Assembly: GCF_004368965.1 (NCBI RefSeq)
Contig: NZ_SORO01000001.1
Coordinates: 1,272,001-1,336,000, forward strand
DNA: 64,000 nt
Reading direction: 5' to 3'
From: Leptospira meyeri
GTDB taxonomy: Bacteria > Spirochaetota > Leptospiria > Leptospirales > Leptospiraceae
The notes beneath the pieces were generated by a model, which worked only from the letters and a program-made list of their open reading frames with translations, ran no database searches and had not been told where the DNA came from. Position 1 is the stretch's first letter, and each line of letters opens with the position of its first letter. Shown in pieces: positions 29,101 to 37,697 of this stretch. Made by a program: the position numbers and the translations under genes.

Positions 29101-32013
29101 AACTTTGTCCAAAACGTTTAAGCTAGAAGTCATAGTTTTTGCAGTAATGGATTCGATGGCTTGTATTGGATTTTTCAAAGAAACAAATTGGTTTCGCGAT
29201 TGGATTTTTTTAGCATCAATACGTCCTCTCATAAAATCAATCACCATTGTCGCAGTTTGAATATCTGACTCACTTCCTCCTGTTGCAGTGATCCAAGCCT
29301 TTGCCAATTCACTATTAATTGCCGAATCTAACTTTCCTTTCAAAGATGCTTTCACACCTCCAATTCCTCCAGTAAAATAAGCAACTGCTAACTCCTGAAC
29401 TAAGGAGTCTTGATTCTCTTGACTTTCCTTCCTTGCTAAAAATAAATCCTTATTTCGGTTATCTTTTTCTTGAATAGAATTAATATTTGAGTTAATGGAA
29501 TGTTTATCTTTCTGGAGTGAGTTTGTCAAAAATGATTGTGTTGTATCCGCTTTCTTTTGAAAGAGTATAGACCAATCTTCCTCACTCCATGGAGTAAAAA
29601 AACTATTCCCACTGGCAACGTTGAGTTTCCCAATGGAAGATAACTGAACCTGACGAATTTCCTCAGTTTTCCCTGCATTGTATTGACCTTCAGCGTTTTT
29701 ACCAGCAAGTAAGCCATTATAAATTTCTTTTTTTAAAGTAACGACTCCATTTTTGCTGTCGATTGTCACATCGTATTCTTTCTTCAATAAGTTTTTACAT
29801 ATTTCTGCATTAGGATTTTCATAACAAGAGCCAAACCGATTTTGTTCAGCCTCGCTCAATTGAGAAGTATCATGATAACCGAGCAAAATCCTTTCTTCTT
29901 TTTTCAACTCACGACCACCTAACGACTCCCATTGGATCGAATAGGACATTTGGTTAATTAGTTTTTTTTGTTCTAAACTTTGAATTTGTTCTAAGTCACG
30001 ATTCATTTGTAACAAAGAAGCGTATTGACCCACCCCCGTAATCGTTTTATGAAATTCTTGCAATAACCCATTCCCACCAATTTGGATTCCCTCTGTAGGT
30101 TCTCCAAAATTTGCTAAGGATTGAAATTCCAGTAAATTCGCTACAGAGAATTCTTCCTTTTTAAGATTAGGTTTCCAAGCAGAAATAGATGGAGTAGGAT
30201 TAGTTCTCAAATCAGCGGATTCGTATAACTCTGCCCAGGATTTCAATCCATCATGTTTTTCCTCATCTAAACTCTTTAACCAAACTTCCTTTGAACGTTC
30301 GATTTCTAACCGATTGGATTCTAAATTTGCGCTCGCTTCAACAAGAAGATTGTTTTTATTTTCTTTCCAATCTTCATAACGATTTGAATATTCTTTTACC
30401 TTTGTTTCCCAATGCGATACAGCAGGTAACAGATTTTTCTGAAAATGGTTCGATTGTCCATCTAACTGAGAATAATTATCTTTCCAATACAACGAAGTTT
30501 GAGAGGAATTTTCATCGTACATTTCATAAAGAACTGAATAACCAACAGCTCCCATTTGAAAACTAACGGTTCCTGGTGTAAGGATTGTTAAATAACGGTC
30601 GGCAGTCCAATAACCATATTTATTTTTTCCATCTAACAACAAATTACCGCGAGTATAAGTTGGCTGATCAAAAGGGACGTAAAAATCCCCAATTTTTTGA
30701 TTATTAACAAAATGATAGGCATCAGTATACAAATTGGCCGACACCAAAGATTGCACCCGTCGTCCTTCGCCTAACCGACTATTAATGATTGATATCAATC
30801 GACCAAAATCAGAGTGATGAATCGACTGAAAGATTCCGCGCATCTCAAGATCATAAACTTCCGAAAATATTCCAACTTCCCCACCTCCGCCAGTCAGCCA
30901 GTTTTCGTATGTATATGCAGAAGAAAGGTCATGGTAAGTTTGATTACGGATCCTCCATTCAGCTCCGGCCAGATCAAAGTTAGATTTTGATTGATTCAGC
31001 TGAATTTGAAATCCTGTTTGGTAAGTATAAATCTGATCTTTAAATATAGAATATTCAGAAAATGCCTTATTTGATTCATCAGATAAAAAATCCCTAATTT
31101 GCGTCGAAATAGATGTTAGAATAGAATCTGGATCAATTTCAGGCTGGTTCAACTGAAGGGAAAGATCCCCAATAAACTTGGAAAATAACTTACCTGCATC
31201 ATTATAAGTTCCGTCATAATTTTTATATTGGCAGCCTGTAGACACAGAACATGAAGCCTCCAAACCTGTTTTTAACTGAGATACAATTTCACGTACAGCA
31301 ACCTTAACTGTATCTTTATATGAGTTAATTGCATTTAAATTTTCTAAAAACTTATTTTCTGTATCGGACAAAGATTGAACATATAATTGGTAATCTGTTT
31401 CGAGTTGCGAAATAGAATTAGCAAAAGAATCCAAACCCTCCTGCCTTGTTTTGTCCCATTGAAACTCCCACTCTTTTGCCGATTCTAAAATTTGGTTTCT
31501 GCTTTCTGCAACTGCAAGTTCTTCAGCAGTAAAATCTTCATACAATGATTCCTGTCCAATTCGATTAAAATACAAAACATCCACTTTACCTGTTTCTATT
31601 TTCTCTAAAAAAACATTTCGATTATCAAAATAATCATTAATCAAATCCCTTTCCCATGCAGAATAAAAAACTGAAATTTCTGAAAAAAGAGACCTTCTTC
31701 TTTCATCAAGATAACCTTCATTCGATACAAAACTGTCTTCTCCCTTTTCTTCTGAAAGAATTTGTTCAATGATTCGATTTGCATTTTCTTCCCACTGCCC
31801 CATTGACAAATACAAAACTTCATGAACTCTTGATTCCCATTCATCGATAGAATTGGAAAAGTAAACATTTCCATAAAGTTCAGAATAAGCAGAAGATTGG
31901 TAAGTTGGAGGAGTCCAACTTTCTAAAATTGATTGCCCAACAACGGCATAAGTAAAAGCGAGAAAACTAGTTAAAAAAATAAAAAAAGAGCAAAAAGAGG
32001 ATTTTGAAATCAT
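26119..32013 (-). CDS. giant secreted TIGR04388-like protein with C-terminal NlpC/P60-like domain
   Basis: The 1964-residue protein has a Sec signal peptide (residues 1-26, ...AFTYAVVG). Residues 60-640 are coiled-coil-rich; the middle is long and helical. Residues about 1290-1410 are Gly/Asn/Thr-rich beta repeats, with a hydrophobic patch near 1480-1492. The C-terminus resembles an NlpC/P60 cysteine peptidase: Cys1756 in GLDCIRF, then a beta strand LNVGLIGIT, His1867 in SDHVYMI and IAESRGKVGV near 1890. Size and composition fit the Leptospira 'Lepto_longest' family (from memory, not searched). The architecture of leader, long stalk and small catalytic tip matches polymorphic toxins. An overlapping lipoprotein gene follows and RND genes lie 24 bp upstream. 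Confidence 0.75.
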   Translation of the reverse strand: MISKSSFCSFFIFLTSFLAFTYAVVGQSILESWTPPTYQSSAYSELYGNVYFSNSIDEWESRVHEVLYLSMGQWEENANRIIEQILSEEKGEDSFVSNEGYLDERRRSLFSEISVFYSAWERDLINDYFDNRNVFLEKIETGKVDVLYFNRIGQESLYEDFTAEELAVAESRNQILESAKEWEFQWDKTRQEGLDSFANSISQLETDYQLYVQSLSDTENKFLENLNAINSYKDTVKVAVREIVSQLKTGLEASCSVSTGCQYKNYDGTYNDAGKLFSKFIGDLSLQLNQPEIDPDSILTSISTQIRDFLSDESNKAFSEYSIFKDQIYTYQTGFQIQLNQSKSNFDLAGAEWRIRNQTYHDLSSAYTYENWLTGGGGEVGIFSEVYDLEMRGIFQSIHHSDFGRLISIINSRLGEGRRVQSLVSANLYTDAYHFVNNQKIGDFYVPFDQPTYTRGNLLLDGKNKYGYWTADRYLTILTPGTVSFQMGAVGYSVLYEMYDENSSQTSLYWKDNYSQLDGQSNHFQKNLLPAVSHWETKVKEYSNRYEDWKENKNNLLVEASANLESNRLEIERSKEVWLKSLDEEKHDGLKSWAELYESADLRTNPTPSISAWKPNLKKEEFSVANLLEFQSLANFGEPTEGIQIGGNGLLQEFHKTITGVGQYASLLQMNRDLEQIQSLEQKKLINQMSYSIQWESLGGRELKKEERILLGYHDTSQLSEAEQNRFGSCYENPNAEICKNLLKKEYDVTIDSKNGVVTLKKEIYNGLLAGKNAEGQYNAGKTEEIRQVQLSSIGKLNVASGNSFFTPWSEEDWSILFQKKADTTQSFLTNSLQKDKHSINSNINSIQEKDNRNKDLFLARKESQENQDSLVQELAVAYFTGGIGGVKASLKGKLDSAINSELAKAWITATGGSESDIQTATMVIDFMRGRIDAKKIQSRNQFVSLKNPIQAIESITAKTMTSSLNVLDKVTLGQSTMILNASLAPHLGVFKNLIGERQYNKINDQMVGPEKRLSEIKENEQMLVKNGVSMALSQSTGIPAEAISKMLGDKYNQIKSKQANKAMAKNPIMDIGSQMVGAFGGIVKTAVVAFGTREDEIQSIMEDTNGVLNAGSLNQNASTSTSFGYTLQAFGMQAGWTKYQSQYLNLRDSKAVVEELGQKALAKELAKSMGVDESAISQIVGSTYSTYQKQKSDKKARSNAVRQTVVNAASIALTLGASGMLTGVNSALSSIGKAISSISNGLLPATTQIGQAVASTFVQTIAGSHEGPRGALAGFTNGVLGGISQGMGKIQSGYFKGMVPGVGITYSDKNGWGGSLGIGNTISNVSLSFSEKGNTTLQTSKSLGGGVQLAADVTTNGAANVGFNYNPTGKGTRTDWNYSMMYDLNGGGFSGSIGYTDPNSKLGLKSSIDKNGISTSSELQGVTLGTNSEDGFEMSEMNFAEQNINAAQDVSGSGDLETLSLQENDSDLFSDFATAAGTMGTLLLSGIGLGLGLRSRFNGGLSRSISVGSDSGSVAIGASFGNTFLEILTNPLKSGVLRFGEVVSRFVGGFTKEKNTYDKKNLSPDEKQKTQSEQIKKIEASIIDDYTKDSRIDTEKKLYELRKAGVDTTEIEAKLKKLRGGKDVPIPAKTEKELKEYIRLREGSSLYPFHPETTILVSSTEALAGINLNHDPKKETNAAYLKRLGKEISEASKNVDLSTKELITEHAVNVAKLLGKSLKGKVSYEQYKIIDGKKDVSAVNPVDANGFRAVDGLDCIRFIGAVLNASGITTNGSFANLNTELYQMPDEMKNMDLEYDNRNAHYNGVEYFRQASNFMTLVSDRITTSKDLAQHKANFQTKELNVGLIGITRANENLPDSKISAVKSDHVYMITDKRFNQELGIFEYQIAESRGKVGVSNPWIRSESNQALELSLRSALKTKNLSKQEINSYIKDVLKSSEESSYLRRSEFYELKPQFRKEVSNEV

Positions 32014-32037
32014 AGAGAACCTCAGCTCTCTTAGGTA

Positions 32038-34716
32038 TCAAAAAATAAATTTGGTTTTCATTATTTTCCACTTTTGTAACATTTTTAAATAGAAAAGAAA
32101 GAAAACTGAGATAAGGAGGAATCCTCCCATAAAAAATCTTCCCCCATCACCCGGGAGAAAATACGACAAACCAAACAAAAAGAAAAAAGAAATCAAAAGA
32201 TCCCAATGTAAGGAGGAGCGTGGGATCCAAAGAAGCAAAAAAGACAAAAATAAAATTGTAGTTCCAAAAAGAAAATAATCTCCACCTAACAAAATAACAT
32301 TGATTCGCCAAAGAAACAAAAAGCAAACACAAGGGAAAAGCCAGAATAGGTTATTTTTCTTTCGATATAATAACAAAATTGAAATTATAAGGACAAAAAC
32401 AGGTCTGTATTTTGGTAATGATTCTTTTTTGGGAACAGTTTCCGATAACTGAACGATATCATTTCCCAAAAAATTTCGAATTTTAAATTCCAGCTCCTCC
32501 CAATCAATGAATTTTCCCTTCACCAAAATTTCTAAACTTGTTTCTCCATTCTTACGATAGATCCTTCCTTGATTATTGATAGTTTGATAATTTGTAAACG
32601 ACTCCGTAAAAACGGGAATGCCTGATGCCATTTTTGTTGGCCTTTGGGGATAACGATCTAATTTTTTATCCGGTTCTACTAAAAAACGAATATCTGTTAT
32701 CTTTTTATCTAAAACCATTTTTCCAACAATCGATGATTGTAAATCCAATGATCTTTCTCTTAGTGAATCATTCAAATCGAAACCTAACAAGTTACTATAC
32801 TTAGCAGAAGAATGAATATCCCATCCTTCGGTTGAAGGCTGAAAACACAAAACAACTTCTTCAATTTCTTTTTTTGTCCGCAACCAAGGGAGGATGGAAA
32901 TTATTTTTTTTTCTAAAATTTCCGTATTTGCATTTGAAAATCGAATTTTTCGATCTGCATTTGGTTCCGCCTCTCCAAAAAAATGAAAATATCCTGATTC
33001 TGTTGGAAGATTTTTAAAACCGTTTATTCCACCTAACTCGTTTAATCGAAAATAAAAAACGGAACTCGAAGGATTTTGTTTGAGAATCAAAAGATCAGTT
33101 ATTTTTCTCGAGAGTATTTCGTTTTCTACCTGTTTGGTGATTCGTATTGACTCTTTTTCCGGTAATGAAGTGGGAAATTCTAATCTTCCAATCTGAACAG
33201 TACCGTAATAAGTCGTAACCGGCGTAAGTTCTAAACTAGAAACCAAAGAAAATGAAATGCTAATGATCAGAAGTATGACGGCAAGGAATAGACTGCTCTT
33301 TTTCTGTGAATTTTGGTCCCCCAACTTAGTCCTTTGTTTATTTGGATATTTTTTTCTCCGAGCGAACAAAGAAAAAGACAAAATCGATTTTTTCGAAAAG
33401 GATTGAAAGAGAGTTTTCAGAAAAGGAACAAATATAAAAAAATATAAATGAACCAAAGAAAATATACCTAAGGTTTTAGGGATCCAATTGAAAAAAACAA
33501 AAATCCAAAGTATCAAAACGGAAACAAGAACTGAGAGGGTCCATTTCCCAATTTTTCTAACTGGGAATAAAACCAAAAAGAATTTCCAAACTAAAAATAG
33601 AAACAACGTAGATCGGCAAATCGAAAACGAGAAAAAAGAACAAATACCTAAAAAAAGAAGAGAGGTTGTATAAAATGATAACAAATTATATAGAATTGGT
33701 TTCGTTTCTATCGGGAACAAAATAGGAGTCAGAACTAAAACCAAATCTAACAAAAAAAATAGAAAGAAAAACCGATACAAATCAGAAAAAAAATCTTGGT
33801 AACTTGTGTATAACAAAATCCAATCTTTATGATTAGATAATAAAGTGTTTAGTTCTCTAGTTATATGATACAAAGAAGTTCCATTCTCTGCGTTAATCAA
33901 TATCGTTTCAGATTGTAATCCATTGATTCTTGTTCCATGATGAGATTTTTTATCTCTCAATGATACGGAACCAAAAGAAGAAACCAAAAGACCTTCTCCA
34001 GACCGCGAAGGGATACCTAAATTTGACCAATCACTTGGCTTGAGCGGGAAATCTTTTTGGAACCACAAACCCTCTCCTAAATCATAATAAAACCCAAAGT
34101 TGTAATTTCGAATGGCATCATAAACAACGGACAGTGAGGGAAATTCAAAACTTTGTATCCGGTCGGGTTGAATTTCCAAAACCACTTCTTTTTCAGACCC
34201 CGGATGATGAACAAAAGAGGAAACCCCTGCGATATTTCGAATTTGGCTTTCCAAACCCTTGTGACTGCGGTCAGAGTTTTTTGATATCTTTTGCAATATA
34301 ACAATATACTGATCTTCTGACTTTTTTACTTGGATTTTAGGAGAAAGTGAATCAACAGGGAACCTTTGTCTCTGCAAAAGATATTCATTTCGAATCGCAG
34401 AGACAATAACATCTTTTTTTATACCTTCTTCTAATTCCAAATGGATCTGGGAACTTCCTCGTTCTGAGATGGATTCAATTTCTTTGTAACCAGAAATTCC
34501 TTTTAAAAGTTGTTCCCAAGGTTTAGTGATTCCTTCTTCCACTTGTAAAGCTGTTTTACCGGGCCATTGGATCGTAATTTGAATGGATTCCGAGGACTGC
34601 AAAAAGGATTCTGCACCTAACAATATGTAACTTAATTGCAAAACAGATAGTAAACTAAAAAACAAAACTATGGCCAAAATACGATACCGGTAATTTTGAA
34701 TTAAATTTGCCATCAT
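32038..34716 (-). CDS. RND-family permease, short and degenerate
   Basis: An 892-residue RND protein (AcrB-type length is about 1030). The N-terminal helix and first periplasmic porter loop are recognisable (ITIQWPGKTALQVEEGITKPWEQ, QRFPVDSLSPKIQV). The membrane block that should hold the TM4 Asp pair is a run of Phe/Leu (CRSTLFLFLVWKFFLVLF) with no acidic residue, and no TM10 charged relay is seen. It therefore probably cannot use the proton gradient itself and may form a mixed trimer with the neighbouring RND protein, as MdtB/MdtC do. The start overlaps the upstream stop by 4 bp. AT-rich codons are heavily used. Confidence 0.7.
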   Translation of the reverse strand: MMANLIQNYRYRILAIVLFFSLLSVLQLSYILLGAESFLQSSESIQITIQWPGKTALQVEEGITKPWEQLLKGISGYKEIESISERGSSQIHLELEEGIKKDVIVSAIRNEYLLQRQRFPVDSLSPKIQVKKSEDQYIVILQKISKNSDRSHKGLESQIRNIAGVSSFVHHPGSEKEVVLEIQPDRIQSFEFPSLSVVYDAIRNYNFGFYYDLGEGLWFQKDFPLKPSDWSNLGIPSRSGEGLLVSSFGSVSLRDKKSHHGTRINGLQSETILINAENGTSLYHITRELNTLLSNHKDWILLYTSYQDFFSDLYRFFFLFFLLDLVLVLTPILFPIETKPILYNLLSFYTTSLLFLGICSFFSFSICRSTLFLFLVWKFFLVLFPVRKIGKWTLSVLVSVLILWIFVFFNWIPKTLGIFSLVHLYFFIFVPFLKTLFQSFSKKSILSFSLFARRKKYPNKQRTKLGDQNSQKKSSLFLAVILLIISISFSLVSSLELTPVTTYYGTVQIGRLEFPTSLPEKESIRITKQVENEILSRKITDLLILKQNPSSSVFYFRLNELGGINGFKNLPTESGYFHFFGEAEPNADRKIRFSNANTEILEKKIISILPWLRTKKEIEEVVLCFQPSTEGWDIHSSAKYSNLLGFDLNDSLRERSLDLQSSIVGKMVLDKKITDIRFLVEPDKKLDRYPQRPTKMASGIPVFTESFTNYQTINNQGRIYRKNGETSLEILVKGKFIDWEELEFKIRNFLGNDIVQLSETVPKKESLPKYRPVFVLIISILLLYRKKNNLFWLFPCVCFLFLWRINVILLGGDYFLFGTTILFLSFLLLWIPRSSLHWDLLISFFFLFGLSYFLPGDGGRFFMGGFLLISVFFLFYLKMLQKWKIMKTKFIF

Positions 34717-37697
34717 GGTTTATTGTCCCAAAACTTAACAAACAAAGCCGGATAAACATAAAAAACAAAAAATAAAGAAAGAAAGATGCCAACAAACATC
34801 GTGCTTGCGATTGATTCTGAAAAATCAGAACCAGGGCCTTCAAAGAGAATGACAGGAAAAAGACCCATCATCGTAGTTCCTGAGTTTAATAAAATTGGCC
34901 GGAACAACCAACGAAGAACGTGTTCTCGCTTTTCGGAACCCATTTCATTTTTGGGAACCTCTATCCACCTTTCCGCAAATAAAGAAATACTATCAATAGA
35001 CAATCCAAGTAAAACAACGAGACCGATATAATGCCCTAGATGAAATTCCGAAAATAAACAAAAAACAAAAACGATCGTAACCAAAATGTAGAAGCAGGAG
35101 ATAGAAAGATAAAAAAATGGGATCCAAAATGATTCGTAAATTCCCACAAGGGCTAAATAAATAAAAACAAAGGAAATTAATAAAAGGACCGCAAGAACCA
35201 AATAAAACTTTTTGATTTCATCGCTTGCCGAAACTTTTAGCAAAGATAAATGGCCTTTTGGATCTAATTTTTTAAGATCAAAGTCTATCGCTTGACCAAC
35301 CCATTCGACAGAAAACAATCCAGATTCACGGCGAAACTGATTCCAACTCCCCCTTGGTTTTGATTTAAAAAGAGAACTAAGGAACGTTGTATCATTGGTT
35401 TTTGTTTTAAAACTAATTTTAGAAATATCGTTTGCGTTTGTATGGTTTGAAAGAAAGGAATCGAAACCAAGATATAAATCTGATTTGTTTGTTTCGCCAA
35501 TAGTTCCTAAATACTTAGGTATTTGTTCGTATAAAAATTTTTGTTTTAAGTCTTCTTCATTTGGATTCCAGTCCGGAGTCGGGATCTGATTTCTAGTCCA
35601 CTCTTCTAATCGAATTTCTTTTGGCAAAAAATCAAACTTCCCAACAAACCCATTAGATTTTAACTGAGTTTGGAAATCCCTAACAATTTTGTTTAACTCT
35701 TCCCATTGATCATGAAGAAAAACTACCGAGTCAACAGGAATGAAAGGCAATGCTGTTTTAAGTTGTGAGTTGATAGGCCCCCATTGCCAATCCCATCTTG
35801 ATCCCAAAAGTTCATTAGAAATCAATCTTTCTAATTCTTTTTCATTCTTTGTCCCAAAAAATTTCCATTCAATTGCAATTGCTTTTTTAGGATGCTGATT
35901 CCTTGTATCATAAACATTTAATGGCGAGAGAAAAATAGAAAGAGATGGATCGAATGTTCTTAATTTCTTTTCCAAATCTTCGACAAACAAAAGTTCTTCT
36001 TCTAAACTCAAATGATTCCAAGGAATCATTTGCAATCGATTACCTACCGAAACTTGGTCTGGAAAAATTTTCCATCTAGGTCCAAACGCCAACAAATAGA
36101 GAGATGATATGATAATAAAAATGAACGTACCCAACCTAACATTCATCTTAGAAAACAAAAAATACGTTTTATTATAAATTGCAAATATAGATTGTTCTCT
36201 TTCGAAACTTTTAGGTTCCAACTTTAATGATTCTGCTAAAGAAATGGAAAACAATGGAACAATCAAAATGGAAGAGATCAATGAACAAAAAACCAAAAGA
36301 GCTATGCAGACTCCAGAATCGAAAAAGAATTCTTTCCATTTCATGGGGAATAATAGAAGAGGGATAAAAACAACGATGGTAGTGAGTGAAGAGGAAACTA
36401 GTGACACCAAAACAGAACGAATTCCCTTTGTAACAGCCTCTAGATTCGATAACCCCAGTATTAAATTTTTTCGTATGGAAAATACAATCAGGTTACTGGC
36501 ATCAAATAACATTCCAATTCCAACCGAAATCCCACCTAAACTAAGTAAGTTAATTGAAATTGAAAAAAACAAAATTAAATGAAAAAAGAAAACCAATGAA
36601 AATAAAACTGATATAAGTAAAATCATAGCCGGAACCCAACTACGGTATAAAAGGAATGAAAAGAGGAATGCGAATCCCAATCCCCAAATTATATTAAAAC
36701 TACTTTGTTTGATTTGATCCTCAAGTTCATTCGATCCATCAAAAAAAATTTCTGAATGGATTACGGAATCTAAACTTCTTAGTTTTGTTTTAACTTCTGA
36801 AGATAACCGCAATGGATTTGAAAAAGGATCAGTAAAGACTGCGAGATAAATTGAGCTTTTTCCGTTCAATCGTGTTAGTTTTTCACCTGGAGAATCTGAT
36901 TCGTAGATTGTTGCTAGTCGACCAAGCCCTACGGAACTTCCGTTTCCTAAATGAATGGGAAATTCAAAAAGATTTTGGTGAGAAAGAACTTCTGGAGAAA
37001 ATTTCAATTCAGTTTCTTTTCTGTATTCTTCCACCACCCCCAGTGATCCGTGGCGAATCCCTGCTTGGAGTTGCAATTCCAAATCACGGATGTTAATCGG
37101 AAACAAATCAAAAGTCTGGGGATTTATGGAAATAATAGAAATTTTATTTCTGTTTCCTACAACTCGAACTTCCGTAACACCAGGGATTCGTTCCAATTGG
37201 AACACCAATTGTTTTAAACGAAAATTGAAATTCTTAAGACCATCGATTGTTTCATTCGGGATAATAATCTCAAGAAACGGGCGATCATTTATTTCTCCTT
37301 GAACCAAACGTGAAATACCGACACCTAATGGCAGTTTATCTTTCATTTCTAAAATTGTTTGGTATAATTCTTCTTTAAAATCACGAATAGAAGCACCAAA
37401 TTGTAGATCAATTTCCACAATTGACTTACTGTGTTCAGAAATTGTGCGTATTCGATCCACAGACTTTACAGCAGAGACCATTTCTGAAATTGGTAAACTC
37501 ACCATCATGTCTGTATCTTCAGCCGAATGATTCGGATACTCAGTGACAACAAAATACCGAGAGGGTGTTAATTTCGGTAATAACCAAATTTCCAATTCTG
37601 GAATTCTAAAAAAAGCGGCAATGACAATCGATAAACTGATAACAAAATATAATTTTTTGTGTTTGTATAAAGAAAGAATATAACTTTCAATCTTCAT
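34713..37697 (-). CDS. RND-family efflux permease, divergent
   Basis: A 994-residue inner-membrane protein with the RND topology of two six-helix bundles separated by large periplasmic loops. The TM4 motif reads GIGMLFDASNLIVFSIRKN: Asp399 matches the first Asp of the AcrB pair, while the second is Ala400. TM10 reads LLGLSIDSISLFAERW, with Asp (near residue 902) where AcrB has Lys940. The relay is thus rewired, not simply lost. It should work with the adaptor and TolC genes of the same operon. It is coupled by 4-bp overlaps on both sides. Confidence 0.8.
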   Translation of the reverse strand: MKIESYILSLYKHKKLYFVISLSIVIAAFFRIPELEIWLLPKLTPSRYFVVTEYPNHSAEDTDMMVSLPISEMVSAVKSVDRIRTISEHSKSIVEIDLQFGASIRDFKEELYQTILEMKDKLPLGVGISRLVQGEINDRPFLEIIIPNETIDGLKNFNFRLKQLVFQLERIPGVTEVRVVGNRNKISIISINPQTFDLFPINIRDLELQLQAGIRHGSLGVVEEYRKETELKFSPEVLSHQNLFEFPIHLGNGSSVGLGRLATIYESDSPGEKLTRLNGKSSIYLAVFTDPFSNPLRLSSEVKTKLRSLDSVIHSEIFFDGSNELEDQIKQSSFNIIWGLGFAFLFSFLLYRSWVPAMILLISVLFSLVFFFHLILFFSISINLLSLGGISVGIGMLFDASNLIVFSIRKNLILGLSNLEAVTKGIRSVLVSLVSSSLTTIVVFIPLLLFPMKWKEFFFDSGVCIALLVFCSLISSILIVPLFSISLAESLKLEPKSFEREQSIFAIYNKTYFLFSKMNVRLGTFIFIIISSLYLLAFGPRWKIFPDQVSVGNRLQMIPWNHLSLEEELLFVEDLEKKLRTFDPSLSIFLSPLNVYDTRNQHPKKAIAIEWKFFGTKNEKELERLISNELLGSRWDWQWGPINSQLKTALPFIPVDSVVFLHDQWEELNKIVRDFQTQLKSNGFVGKFDFLPKEIRLEEWTRNQIPTPDWNPNEEDLKQKFLYEQIPKYLGTIGETNKSDLYLGFDSFLSNHTNANDISKISFKTKTNDTTFLSSLFKSKPRGSWNQFRRESGLFSVEWVGQAIDFDLKKLDPKGHLSLLKVSASDEIKKFYLVLAVLLLISFVFIYLALVGIYESFWIPFFYLSISCFYILVTIVFVFCLFSEFHLGHYIGLVVLLGLSIDSISLFAERWIEVPKNEMGSEKREHVLRWLFRPILLNSGTTMMGLFPVILFEGPGSDFSESIASTMFVGIFLSLFFVFYVYPALFVKFWDNKP

